From contig JAHQRK010000010.1 of the NCBI GenBank assembly GCA_019828595.1, forward strand, positions 868,001 to 932,000: 64,000 nucleotides of DNA, given 5' to 3'. Positions 45,115-56,488 of the stretch are shown here, in pieces. Every line of letters begins with the position of its first letter. Within the stretch, counting starts at the first letter, position 1. Made by a program: the position numbers and the translations under genes. The notes below the pieces were generated by a model. The model was not told the DNA's origin, did not search any database, and saw only the letters and a program-made list of their open reading frames with translations. Source of the DNA: Aphanomyces cochlioides. Its lineage: Eukaryota; Oomycota; Saprolegniomycetes; Saprolegniales; Verrucalvaceae.

Positions 45115-48100
45115 ATGTCTCTCGGGGACCACCAGAAGGAGATCCTTGCGCTTGCGCGGCAGCAAAATGTGCTTGTATGCGGTAAAAGCGGTATTGGGAA
45201 GACTTTTGCATCTGCTTTCTTCATTCGGGAAGTCCTCATGAACGAACCGCAGCGACAAGTGCTGGTTCTGGTTGCAGGATCCGAGAGAACAAACCAAGTG
45301 TACCAAATGCTCAATCGTTTGTGCTCTGAACATGTTGCTGGTGCACTCAACGACACGGAGCACCGTTGGAGAGATCCTGCTTACTCGAAGGAAGAATGCA
45401 CCAAGTCTCGTATCTTGTGCGTCTCTCCTGCAATTGCATCCAACTTGTTTCATGTACGAACTGGCAAGAGACATCGCTCACTGGTTTGCGTAGTTGGGGC
45501 ATATTTCGTTTGAGACATTGGCGTTGATTGTTTTAGAAGACACGGAAGAGGTATATGTCGTTTGTGTATGAAACGTAAAGGCTTTGTCTTTTGAACATAG
45601 ATATACGCCACTGCAGCTACTTTTGCAGAGCGACTTTCTGCCAAGTATTCGAAGCTTACCGCGTCAGCACGTCCAAAATTGCTTGCAATGGTATCGAAGC
45701 CATTGTCGCAACTTCACTTACCGACGACCTTCAATCCCCTGTATCAACTCTTGACAGCATTTTCAATTATTCAGCCCACATTTCGGAAACGTTCTTCGAT
45801 TGCTCCAATACTTGTCGAAGTATTTCAGTATGAGCCTGTCAATTACTCTGATGCGGTGGGTCATCCTGTGGATTTCCTTCATGGAGCAAATGGCATTCAT
45901 TGCAACATTGAGGCTGTGTTCCAAAGTTTACTTAATCTTGGAAACCCACACTCCCAGTACGACGTCCTCACGATTGAAAGCCGTCGCACTAGATTTGTCA
46001 CAACTGCTGAAGCCATTTTGGAGCAGCTCGGGTTGTGGTGTTTCCTCAAATTTATTGAACTTGAAATCTCCCATGTTCTCAATGAGGCCCTCAAGATGCC
46101 AATTCATGACGGTATGAACTTTGAAAATTTGCTCGGATCGCCCAAACGAAGTGACGCGTCGTCATCAAGAGGAGACAACCGTGTCGAGCAACATGCTGAC
46201 GTGCAACAAGCAAGATCATGTTTGGAATGGATTATAGGCGAACAAGCACGTCACGGACTTGGTGCGGCACACTCTCGGTTGAAAAAAGTTGCAGTTTTGT
46301 TCGGCTCTTACATGGATCATCTGAGCCGTGGGCAGGGTCGCGCCTGGGTGTTTTTGCAACGCCGAGCCCACACTCGAGTTGTTGCCGAGTATTTGACTGC
46401 GTGTTTCCCCAACTATCCTCCATGTTGCAGCTTGCACGGAAACGGACAAGCAAGCGTTGCACGTGGCGACAGCAGTGATCAGAGAGCTAGCTATGTGGAG
46501 ACACTCTTTAACGAAGGCGAAACTCCACTGATCGTATCAACAGCAATTTCTACCGAAGACGAACAACTCGCACTCTGTGACCTCGTCATATCGATGGACG
46601 AGGTCGTTGATCCTCACAAGTTGCTGGATTTCCGTCAAAGTGAGTATTCATCGATTTTGAAAAGGGGGATAAACTATCATATCTAGGGGCAGACCCAAAT
46701 CATGGGGTGTTCAAATATATTATTCCTGACACTCCTTCAGAGTACGAGAAATATAAGGTGCTTTTTCAAAAGATGGCAACACTTTTGCACATGGATCAAG
46801 ATCAGGGATCAATTGAAACCTTAGATCAAACTCTCGAGCCTCAAAAGAACAGAAGAAATGGTCACCATTCATCGGGACGTTCCAAGTACACTTCACTATG
46901 TCGATTCCTGAGGCTGCTCACTATTTTCGTAGATACGAATTATACCACGCGGACGTAAAAGCCAAAATGACACTTGAAAATTCGATCCAAATTCTCACTG
47001 CATTCTGTCACACCTTGCCGGGAATAAAAATTTACGACAATCGGCCGCTTTATATGATAAAACGGCATTTGCTAGGCGGTGCTGAAGCACGAAAGCGCAC
47101 GAGATTTCGACCTATGCAAGCTCTTACCAGAGGACCGAGCGATGATGACGTGGGTGATCGTCGTCGCTTTGTCTATTCTGCCAGTTTGAAGCTTCCATCT
47201 ATGTTGCGTATGAAATCCAACATCAACACTCCAAAGGTAGGCGAAACATTGATGCATAGACTTCAATTGTACTAGGTATCCTCCGATAAATTAGCAAAAT
47301 GCATTGCAGCATTTAAAGCTGTTGAAGAATTGCTAAAGAGAGGGTTCGTGGATCGATCTTTCAAGTCAAAATTGATAGTCAATCGAGATGCTATTCCACA
47401 AAACTCCGTAGATGAAGATATGGAAATATCCACTCAAAATAGCTACGATATACCTCCCATCACAGCCGATGAATTGAATTTGCCAACCATCAAGTCGAAG
47501 CTTTCTCAAGAGCAATGTAGCATGCATTTGTATCGTCTGGAAGGAATGCGGTACGGAATCTTGTGCACTGAGCCACTCTTTCGAAGTAAGTTTTCAACCT
47601 TTGTTTGATGTCAAATCATCCATAGGACAAGCACATTCGAGCTGGCGTTTTGAGTTAGCAACAAGTGACATTATGGAGCCTGCAGTGCGTACGGTGAAAA
47701 TGTGCCCGCGATCACAAACGATTGACCTGGAAAAAACTGATCTCATACTAGCACTACGTTTCCATGTCTTGCTGATGCGGCTAATTTGTCAAGGGCCAGA
47801 AGCTGCTATGAAGACTTCAGTAGATGTGACAAATGAATTTGCTTCGAAGAACGACAAAGGATACATCGTAGTGCCCATATTACCAAAATTGTTGGACATT
47901 GATTGGGAATGGTTGCGTGATATAGTTGAGAACAACTTGCTCCGACCAGCTTGGCCTATGGATAACCTTGGTCATCAAAATGAATGGATATACGTTTCGA
48001 ACAAGCGCCGAAATATTGCTTATGTTGTCAAGGAGATCACGAAGACTAAGGTTGGCGACATAGCACAACGGGTGGTATCAAATGAGCAATATTGGAATGT

Positions 48101-49921
48101 AACAATTCGCCGGGCAAAATCAGGTAGCAAAAATACGCTAGATGAAGTTGATCGTCGTTGTAGCTCCTGGCGTGCCAATATTGGGTCGATGGTATACCAA
48201 AGACGCGTTGTTAGATGCAAGTCCTGATCAACCACTGGTGTATGGTATCGAACTTCCCAGTGTCGTGCCGTTGATACGTTTTGTCCACGAGCGAAAGACT
48301 CAGCTCGACTACGGTCACTTGAAGGAGCGATTATTAATTCCCGATCAAACGTCTGTTTTGGCTCTAACGAAGTCTCACTACTTTCAAGCATTAAGTCTTC
48401 TTCCCCTCTTGTTTGAATTCGAACGAAAATGCCAACTGTCCAACCTGATGTACACGATTGGTTGCAACATCCACGTGAAGCATTTAGAAGAATCAACGAC
48501 AAAACCTGCATATGAGCGTTTGGAAACATTGGGTGATTGCTTCCTTAAACTCGAATCAACATGGTGGTTGTATCAGGTACTCCTAAACAAATCGGACATG
48601 CACAACTAACACCTCTAGAACCGAAGCGATGTCAAGGCAGAGGGCACACTGTCCATGATGCGAGGAGATATGATTCGAAATGATCGCTTGTGCAAACTGT
48701 CCCTGTCTAAAAAATTGCACCACAACATGGTCTACCCAGCCGAATTCGAACAACAGCCATTTCGTTCCTGGACACCCAGTTGTGTGGGTCGAGCTCCTGA
48801 ACCCGTCATGGCACATATGAAGTGGATTGCTGATGTGTTGGAGTCAACATGTGGAGCGTACATTCAAGGTTCGGGTGAATTTGCTGGTCGAACCTTTCTT
48901 GAGTACAAACTTGGAGCGTGTCAGAGTTCTAACATTCCCTGTTCAGGTGGACTGGTTGCTCAGTGTGTGAAGCTCCTCAAATTTACAATCGGAAATACTT
49001 TCCCGAGTGCATTCCGCAACCTCTCCCTGAACTTGCCAACCCTGAAACTCCTCGAGATTTAGTTGCCAATCAAATATTCCATTCACTGACTGTGACGGTC
49101 TTGTAGGCTACATGGGACTTAACCCACTTGGGATATGATGATGTACCAGAACGCATGTACCTCTTGCAAACATGTTTAAAGTACAATTTCCGAGACAAAC
49201 GACTACTTCTGGTACCTCGCCAGGTTATGCATAAAATGGCTCAATTGCTGTGTAGGAGGCCATCACGCATCCTTCCGTTGCTCAATGGCTTATCCACGCC
49301 GACAAGACTACGACTAACGTAGTTTGGAAGGGAGACTACGAGCGGTTGGAGTACTTGGGCGATGCTCTGATCGAGTATTTGGTTGTCACATATGCCTATA
49401 TTCAGTACCCCACTTGGCAGCCTGGCGCGCTATCAGACTGGAAGGGTGCAACGGTGTGCAATGACTCTCTCGGCAAGACTGCTCTCATCCGCTTCCACAT
49501 TGACCAAATCATGCTCACTGGCTCAATGCGTATGGACCCGCTCTTAACTGACAAGCTGGTGGAAATCAAACGACTCCATGCCGAAGGCTGCACAGAACTT
49601 CCCCAAGTGTCCATGCCGAAAATTTTCGCTGATGGCTTTGAAGCACTTTGTGCTGCTGTGTTTTTGGACTCAGGATGCGACTTACACGTCATTCGTGATG
49701 TTTTTTTGGGTCCACTGTTGGAAGTCATTGGTCAGGACGCGGTCGCTGTGGTCACTCGACGAAACGCTCCAAAGCCTGTGAATCTTGGTGTCGCAGTAGA
49801 CGATGCCGCCATTCCCACAACGAACGACGCAATTGATGAAGTCGATACTCAAGAAGCTCCTCGAGCAAACAAGAAAAGACGAAAAGAGTCAGTCGAAGTC
49901 ATCGAAATTGACGACGATTAA
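45115..49921 (+). CDS. DCL: Dicer-like RNase III with degenerate helicase
   Basis: A gene of more than ten exons, roughly 1350-1400 aa. The start MSLGDHQKEI follows the promoter motifs. Helicase domain 1 has Walker A GKSGIGKTFAS, but motif II reads LIVLEDTEE instead of a DECH box. Helicase domain 2 (GRAWVFLQRRAHTRVVAEYL) ends in LLDFRQRADP where QSxGRAR is expected. The Dicer dimerisation domain follows (DKLAKCIAAFKAVEELLKRG), then a probable PAZ region. RNase IIIa has YERLETLGDCFLKL and WIADVLESTCGAYI. RNase IIIb has YERLEYLGDALIEYL and PKIFADGFEALCAAVFLDSG. All four catalytic acidic residues are visible in each. The end is basic then acidic (NKKRRKESVEVIEIDDD), without an obvious dsRNA-binding domain. 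It makes small RNAs from dsRNA. Confidence 0.85.
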
Positions 49922-50015
49922 GGTTTGTGACTGTTTTCTCGCTTGAAAATATGGATTACGTTCAGGCTTGACTTGCATAATGTGAATCTATTCAAAGTCA
50001 TATTCGAAAGAATGC

Positions 50016-51791
50016 TTAAACGAGCTGGCATTGCGTTGGATTCTGGCGGCACCAAGCAGGATGCACAGCATCAGCACCGACGCCAGTAAAGGCAATACGA
50101 TCACGTTGGATGCGCATACGAGTCATTGCGTCAGTCCAGTTCGTCTTTGGGTTGGTCCACAGTCTCTCGGCAATCGCAGATGCACGAGGCCACACCTTGG
50201 CTTCAACGACGTGATCATCAGCAATTTCAGACCACATAGCCACCTCACCACCCAAGACTAAGCTCTTGTTGGAGGCGTTGGTGGCGACATCAAAGTCGTA
50301 AATGAGCTGCCACGACTTGTAAGGAGCACACCAGCCATCGCCCTTGTTCACCCAGCCGCCGAAGCCGCAATCAAGGTAGTGACGATCCCAGTTGGAGACC
50401 ACGACTTGGTAGCCTTCATCCGTCAATCGACCGACATCATTTGACGCAACGTCGCTCCAGACTTGGACGATCGTCGTGTTCTTTGGCAGGTACTTGTAGT
50501 TGTTTGGAGTCGTGAGGTCGCTGGACCAGACCATGACCTTCTTGCCAGTCTTACCGAGAGCAATTGTTTGAACTCGTTGCTGGAACTTGCCCCACAAGTC
50601 GAAGAATTCCTGCTTGTTCGTGCGGTCTTTGATTGACTTGGTGATGGCGCTCGAAGCATTCCAACAGTTGACTGACACTTCGTCACCACCCATGTGAAGA
50701 AAGTCACCGTCGAACAAGTCGTTGATTTCCTTGAAGACGGTAGTCAACGGTGCGTATAAGTTTTCATTAAGAGGGTTCAATTGACCGCAAGGAGGTTCCA
50801 AACACAACTCAGTCCAGAGACCTTCGTTGTAGCACAAAGTCAAGTCGCCCAAGCCGCTGTCAGGACCCCATTGCCAACCAGCACCAGCATGAGATGGCGT
50901 ATCAAATTCAGGAATGATACGAACACCGTGCACTTTGCCGTACGCCACCAATTCCTTGACTTGTTTTTGAGTGTAGATGCGGTCGGCGCTGTACGCACCA
51001 TACTGATTGATGCGAGGTTCGCCGACAATTTCCAATGGAAACGACGACGAGTCAGTGATGTGCCAGTGGAAAGTGTTGAGTTTGTTGGCTCCCATCGTTT
51101 TGATCAAGCGCTTGATCGACGCCACCGAGTAAAAGTTGCGAGAAGTGTCGAGAGAAATTCCGCGATGAGGGTAAGCTGGCCTGTCTGTGATCTTGGCATA
51201 GTTGACAATACGGACGCTCTTTGTGTAGTCCGAGTAGTCGATCAGTTGAGCCAACGTGGTCAAAGCATGGCGGTAGCCGTACACAGTGGCGGCTTCGATG
51301 TTGATCTTCGTGCCATCCACGGTCAAAGAGTACGATTCATCAGTCTTGAGGTTCAATGTTTCGTCCTTTGACTCGATCTTGGCATTGATCGTGATACCAT
51401 CACCAGCGACAGAGACAGCTCGCGCCAAGAACGTGTGGTCGTCAAGGTTCTTGGCGTTCACCACATCGTTGAAATTGCCTTGGATCGACTTGACCAAGTC
51501 GCTGCTGGCACCGCTCACGGAGTGTTTGATCGATGCGACGTTGATGGCTTTGGTCAAGCGTCGGTCAGTACCGTAGTCGACCGACGTTGGAAGCGGCCAA
51601 AGGTTGCCAGTACCGCAGGTGGCTTCGCAGTCCGTCAAACCCATCAATGTCGGCGCGGACGCGTCTTCCCTCAAGTCGAACGAGATGGGCTGTTGAACAC
51701 ATCCGTTGTTGACACAGAGGTACTTGTGAACGGGGATGTCAATGGCAGAGACAGAGGCGGCGATTGAAGCCAAGACAAGGGCGGCTTTCAT
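50016..51791 (-). CDS. secreted beta-N-acetylhexosaminidase, GH20
   Basis: A single exon of 591 aa from the ATG at 51791 (MKAALVLASIAASVSA, a signal peptide); the open frame upstream is a less likely leader. An N-terminal alpha/beta domain precedes the GH20 barrel, which begins PAYPHRGISLDTSRNFY. The catalytic pair is in FDGDFLHMGGDEVSVNCWN (Asp-Glu). HITDSSSFPLE, RIIPEFDTPSHAGAGW and GGEVAMWSE are the other active-site strands. Several N-x-S/T sites suggest glycosylation. The enzyme removes terminal GlcNAc/GalNAc, in chitin-oligomer or glycoprotein turnover. Cell-wall remodelling or attack on arthropod or fungal chitin are both plausible. Its 3' end lies 95 bp from the Dicer gene. Confidence 0.93.
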   Translation of the reverse strand: MKAALVLASIAASVSAIDIPVHKYLCVNNGCVQQPISFDLREDASAPTLMGLTDCEATCGTGNLWPLPTSVDYGTDRRLTKAINVASIKHSVSGASSDLVKSIQGNFNDVVNAKNLDDHTFLARAVSVAGDGITINAKIESKDETLNLKTDESYSLTVDGTKINIEAATVYGYRHALTTLAQLIDYSDYTKSVRIVNYAKITDRPAYPHRGISLDTSRNFYSVASIKRLIKTMGANKLNTFHWHITDSSSFPLEIVGEPRINQYGAYSADRIYTQKQVKELVAYGKVHGVRIIPEFDTPSHAGAGWQWGPDSGLGDLTLCYNEGLWTELCLEPPCGQLNPLNENLYAPLTTVFKEINDLFDGDFLHMGGDEVSVNCWNASSAITKSIKDRTNKQEFFDLWGKFQQRVQTIALGKTGKKVMVWSSDLTTPNNYKYLPKNTTIVQVWSDVASNDVGRLTDEGYQVVVSNWDRHYLDCGFGGWVNKGDGWCAPYKSWQLIYDFDVATNASNKSLVLGGEVAMWSEIADDHVVEAKVWPRASAIAERLWTNPKTNWTDAMTRMRIQRDRIAFTGVGADAVHPAWCRQNPTQCQLV

Positions 51792-51852
51792 GGTCGAGAT
51801 CGAAATGGAGAATGAGCAATGAGAGAGGTCGGTCAAGAACTTGTTGATTACA

Positions 51853-51938
51853 ACTCTGTGAACTTTTGTGAGCACCATTGACTTGTGGCAAACAACCTCG
51901 GGCATATACTACTCTGTGACCTTTTGTAAGCACCATTT
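51853..51938. repeat. short direct repeat upstream of the hexosaminidase
   Basis: CTCTGTGAACTTTTGTGAGC near 51855 recurs with two changes near 51911 (CTCTGTGACCTTTTGTAAGC), both followed by ACCAT. A weaker third version (AAATGTAAGCATCAT) lies near 51958. They lie about 60-170 bp upstream of the ATG and could be a regulatory site or a small duplication. Confidence 0.5.
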
Positions 51939-53471
51939 CACTTTGGTTGATGTGAGGAAATGTAAGCATCATTTGCGTGACAGCCAATCAAATCACCATA
52001 TCGCTTGCCAATGGCCAATGAAAATGGCTGGATACGACTAGTACGAGTGAACAACACCTTCGTCTACTACTAGTAATGCAACTGTCCATGGTTTGCTTGC
52101 TTTCTGATAAATATGCGAGTCGAATGTGTAACTTGGTTGTAACTACTACTAGTAACCATGACTACTAGATCATACTAGAGTCTATTTTGGTTGCATGCAA
52201 GCTGCGGTTGAACATCTTGCTGATCTCTTTGCTCCAATGGCTAGAATGAGGATAAACTGGCCTCCTGTTTTGGCCAATCGAAATTTTTTTGAATGAGTTA
52301 CGGCACCTCAAAGACTTGCTTATGTAAACGTCTGTTTCCAATGTTCCACTGGGGGTTGCCCGCGTTCTGGGCTTCAAGGTTTGCAATGGTTGTATCTTCT
52401 GTGTGGATTGCTTATCTATCGTTTGCCATGGCGGGATATTCATGGAAGATGACACCCAATACCCACTGCGGCGATTCCAGCGAGAGGAGCGAAATGTCCA
52501 AGAATTGAACGAGAATATCGAAGCCAGGACGTTCTTTGGTGATGAAATTGGGCAGAGGAGGCCAAGTCCTCTTGAAAGAAAGTCCCAAGTGAGTTACAAC
52601 ATGATGCCACAGCTGTACAGTAAACATGCACAATTTGGCAAAATCAGAACCAGGGCCATAAGGTTTGCTGAGTACCATTTGGGACAGCCGCATACAATTC
52701 ACAAGGTGGTTGTCCTGTCTACTTCAATGCATATGTTGATATGCGCCACAGAAAGCGCTAGATAGATTGGTATGCAGGATGCGCCACCCACTGCGAACTA
52801 CTAGTACCAAATAGGCTACACAACAGTCTAATTTCTTTACGTTGTAGGCTGCTCATCGTCACTCATCCCAACGCACGCTGTTGCTTGGCCAGAGGTATAT
52901 TAAAGTGCAGTGGCCGAGCTGACGCGGCAGACAATCTCCTCGACCAGACAATCTCAGAACGCCAGTACAATAAAACCGTGGTGGCCATCGGTGCTACAAT
53001 TTGAGAACTTCAAGGCCAGAAATGAGTAATGGCAATGTCAGCATATGGTTGATTCAGGATGCAGGCTGGCAATCCTTCTAGTATGACTACCGCCAGACTA
53101 AAGCTGCAAACTGCCTCTATCGAAGAAAATGATCAATATTCCGACATATCTTCATATTTGTATATATTAATTTTGGCCTATCATAATATTGCGGTCTAGA
53201 CTATGGCGAATAGAAATGCTTCCGGCCAAATAAGGCCAAGTATTTTCACCAATACAATATTTGTAGGTATAGGGTTACAATGTAATTGCGATTCCGACCA
53301 ATCTCGTCGGAATGGATAAAAAATTATTTGGATGCATATACAAAGTTCAAAGAAAAAGCAAACTTACAAAGCATTCCGACAAGTAGGATAAGCCCTACAA
53401 ATAGGCTAACCTAATTAGCACGACATGGACCGATGATTGGGTTTGTCCCAACCACACAATTCGCATAAGGC
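51939..53471. other. 1.5-kb intergenic region without a supported gene
   Basis: Overlapping frames at 52165-52765 on both strands have no recognisable domain. ACTAGTA-type words recur near 52037, 52067, 52150-52180 and 52799. The AT-rich end (53130-53420) holds scattered short repeats. It may be old mobile-element debris. Confidence 0.4.
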
Positions 53472-53675
53472 ATGAGCCTTCGTGACTTGATTCCAGCTAA
53501 CACGGCGAGTGCGAGGGCTAATGCACTAAATGCGTTCAAGAAATGGGTCGCCACAGAGGATGTATCGTTTGATTATCTTCTGCAAAGCATTTCGCAAGAC
53601 AGTACGGCTTCTGTTTTCGAAGCCGTCATGGATAAATTCGGGGTCTACTTGGCCGTTGAAGAAGGCACTTCGTAG
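53472..53675 (+). pseudogene. N-terminal fragment of a Crypton-like or related ORF, cut by a transposon
   Basis: A 67-codon frame begins MSLRDLIPANTASARANALN and continues FKKWVATEDVSFDYLLQSIS, then FEAVMDKFGVYLAVEEG. The pattern of an 'AFxxF...E.V..DY' helix and 'V.DKFG.YLA' resembles the N-terminal region of tyrosine-recombinase (Crypton) proteins in oomycetes. This is a recollection of family style, not an alignment. The TAG stop is formed exactly at the TA target site of the Tc1/mariner-like element that follows. The tyrosine recombinase domain itself is absent. Confidence 0.4.
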
Positions 53676-55992
53676 AGTGCAGTGATCGGCCACTGTGCTA
53701 TTGTGGGGGCTGAATGGGAAGATACACCACTTTGATTGACTGTATCTCAGTCAAATATAAATCTTTTTCAACAGAACAAAAAAAAAAAATAATTGAGATT
53801 CTCTTCAAAAATATTTCTATGATGTTGAATTTGTATCGGTGTTCCCAAAAGGAATAATGAGGCGGAAAAAAATGACTTGACATGTAAACTGTCCTAGAGG
53901 GGTTAGGTGAATTATTTGCTCATTTGATTGGTAATAAATCATGCCAAGTATAAATTTATACAGTTAAACAAATTCTGTTTTTTAATCGTTCTATTCATTT
54001 TCAGAGAGAACATCAAGCAAGTCGCCGTGGACTTCGTCATCGTCTCCTTCACACTCAGCATCGGCAAGGAGAGTGTCATCAGCCGCCGCAAAATACGAGT
54101 CTTCAAAGGACTGCACCTTACGATAAGCTCCCAGCCAGTCAGAGGTCTGTACAGTGGCAAACTCCCTCCTCAACCTCTTTTCAAGGTGATCCATGCTGGT
54201 TGACGGGTGCATAGCGATGCGGTTCTTCACTATGCCCCAAATCAATTCGATAGGTTGCAGCTCAGGATGATACGGGGGCGTGAAGAGTAAGACATGTCCG
54301 TTCTCGGTCGCAATCACTTGGGTTGCATAGGAGGGCTTTTCTCGATTATCCTTCACAAGTATCAAAAGCTCGGCCTTCGTCAATGACATATTGGCGGCAA
54401 TTCCACGCTCAGACAACCATTGAAAAATTTCTGACTTTCGATCCTTGCCGCTTGGATGTTGATTCAATACGCGCTTGTGATATTTAGCGCCATCCATGTG
54501 AATAACGCAAGGACCATGGGATCGAAACAGCTCGCTGCAAAGGGAATGAAACCAGCGCTCAAATTGTTCGCTGTTAAAATTGCCATGATAGTCGTTCTTC
54601 ATCAAATTGTCTTCGCCTTGCCTTGTCCGTTTGCCACAACGTTTTGACGGCCACATAACAAGAGAACCTTCAACCCAACCAGCTTGCAAGACACCTTGAC
54701 AACCAGTCTTGACAAATCCGGCGCCAACAATACACATGCGTGGGCCCTTTCCTGACTTTGTGAGATGCTCTCTTGTTTCATCGACCCACGTCTTGGCCGG
54801 TGAGTGGTTTAAGTTGCAATAGGATTCATCCAAAAACACTTCAGGGAGTATGGGCATGCCAGAATCCGATCGATTGGAGAGCTTCTTTCGTAAGTATTCA
54901 GCTCGGAATGCAACATTGACACTTGATTCAGCTAAGTAGAATCTCGATCGCCCTTTTTGATAAAGGAAGCCAAGTCTTCGAAGCACCGAACGCATTGTCC
55001 GCAAGGGTATCGTAAGTCCATGCTGCTCCTCTATGTCATAGATTTTGCTGTGACCGGTAGGCATTGACTGATTGCTTTCTTTATCATATCCCGAATTTCA
55101 GTTGAGAGATTCTCGGCGGGCGAGCGCTGTCGGCGACCACGCTCTCGGTTCTTGTTGTGTGCAAAGTTTGGATCGTGATTGAGATTCCAATCGGCAAGAA
55201 CTCTGGCAACAGTCGACTCTGAAAAACGGAGACACCTTGCTACACTTTGCCGCGTAGTTGGACTCTTTTCTTGCTGAATCGTGTGCCTTGTCTCTTTAAA
55301 GAATTGATGACATTTGACAATAAGACGCTTTTCGGCGGGGGTCAACTCATGTTTTTTTCCATGGCTTCGTCGTTCGGATTGCTTAATGTGTGAGCCGTAG
55401 CGTTCTATAGAGAGGACAGAAAGCGCTCTGAACCGGTCATTCTCGCACAATTTAATTTTCTTTGAGCGGATAGAAGTCTATTTTGTCCCATTGTGTACGA
55501 TCCCAATATGCCCCTACAATAGTGATCGGTCGCTTTGTACAGCCAATAGAAAACTCATATTTCTCTGATTGGTTAAAACAAATCCCTTCTTAAAATTATG
55601 TATTTCAAAATTTATATGTTCAAACAATAAACTTGTATATTTTTGTATCAGAAAATACCCAATGATTAAATTTCTTTTAAATTTATAAATCTTGTACATT
55701 TTATACTTTGATGAAAAGTGAACCATCACAGTGCAAGAAATTTTACGAATAAGTATACTTTATTCAAGTTAAAAGCGGCCAATCACTGGCACAATGCGAC
55801 GTGTCGACTACTTTTAAAAATCTATAGCTCTCCATAGGCAATGTTATAGGCTGTACGACTTGGACCAGGTAATACATCGGAGCTTCCACTTTCGAAATAC
55901 TTAGTATACCACAGTGTTTACCAAATTTCCTTCTGGAAGCTCGAGATTTTTTAGATAGAAAATGAGTCAAACGCGGCCGATCACTGGCACTC
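53675..55992. mobile_element. Tc1/mariner-like transposon with TA target duplication
   Basis: The termini are inverted: GAGTGCAGTGATCGGCC at the left and the reverse complement of GAGTGCCAGTGATCGGCC at the right, differing by one inserted base. TA flanks both ends (53673-53674 and 55993-55994), as expected for this superfamily. The element is about 2.3 kb and carries one transposase frame. Extra copies of the terminal word lie inside the right end: GGCCAATCACTGGCAC at about 55788, and AGTGATCGGTCGC at about 55521 in direct orientation. This suggests a nested or composite end. Confidence 0.65.
53991..55450 (-). pseudogene. Tc1/mariner-type DDE transposase, probably decayed
   Basis: Two overlapping frames cover the gene. 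The 5' part (55031-55450) has helix-turn-helix features (LTPAEKRLIVKCHQFFKETR, QSVARCLRFSESTVARVLAD). The main part (53991-55064) carries the DDE catalytic core: FLDESYCNLNH, VIHMDGAKYHKRVLNQH and HPELQPIELIWGIVKNRIA (D, D, E). The frames can be joined by a 38-nt GT-AG segment (IKKAI to EQHGLTIPL), so a short intron is possible. The upstream frame has no ATG; the nearest one (MGQNRLLSAQRK, 55491) is in another frame. I therefore favour a decayed copy. The C-terminus is acidic (DAECEGDDDEVHG). Confidence 0.65.
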
Positions 55993-55994
55993 TA

Positions 55995-56488
55995 CGCTAT
56001 CTCTAATTGCCACTTAGGCCACTGCCCTCCTAATTGCTTCCTTGATCCACCACCCCTGGCTCAAAATATGTCGATAGCTACTGGTGCGACTGGCGCGACT
56101 GACGGCCTCTGAGATCTGGTGAAAGGTTTCACCACTGCACAGTACAGTGCTTGGTTGACTTTCCACTGCTGTACCTTACAGATGCTTAGGTTGTGACTGG
56201 AGTCCACTGCCACGATGGAAGATCAACGGGGTAAAGAACCACGTCGGACGAGTTAACAACTTTGATAGCCTTGTACAATAATGTCGTTTTCTGCTTCAAG
56301 TTGAATTGCGATGCTGGACAACGTTCTTTCGGACAAACGGAGCAGTCGTGTCTGAGTTTGACTGTCAATTATTTCTTCGTCTAGACGAAGCCAACGTAGC
56401 CTCACGTCCAAGATTGCAGAGGCCACCTTGGTACAGTTCAACGATCTTGGAAAGTCCTCCACTGCTGAAAAGATTTAGCGTGGCTGTG
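55995..56488. other. intergenic, possible small minus-strand frame
   Basis: A minus-strand frame at 56253-56462 (VRLRWLRLDEEIIDSQTQT) and another at 56186-56368 (SSDVVLYPVDLPSWQWTPV) could be exons of a small gene or remnants. I found no splice that joins them clearly and no known domain. Confidence 0.3.

Noticed and set aside
52165..52765. Overlapping frames on both strands between the hexosaminidase and the transposon zone
   Set aside because: No recognisable domain, no splice logic, and frames on both strands are similar in length, as expected by chance.
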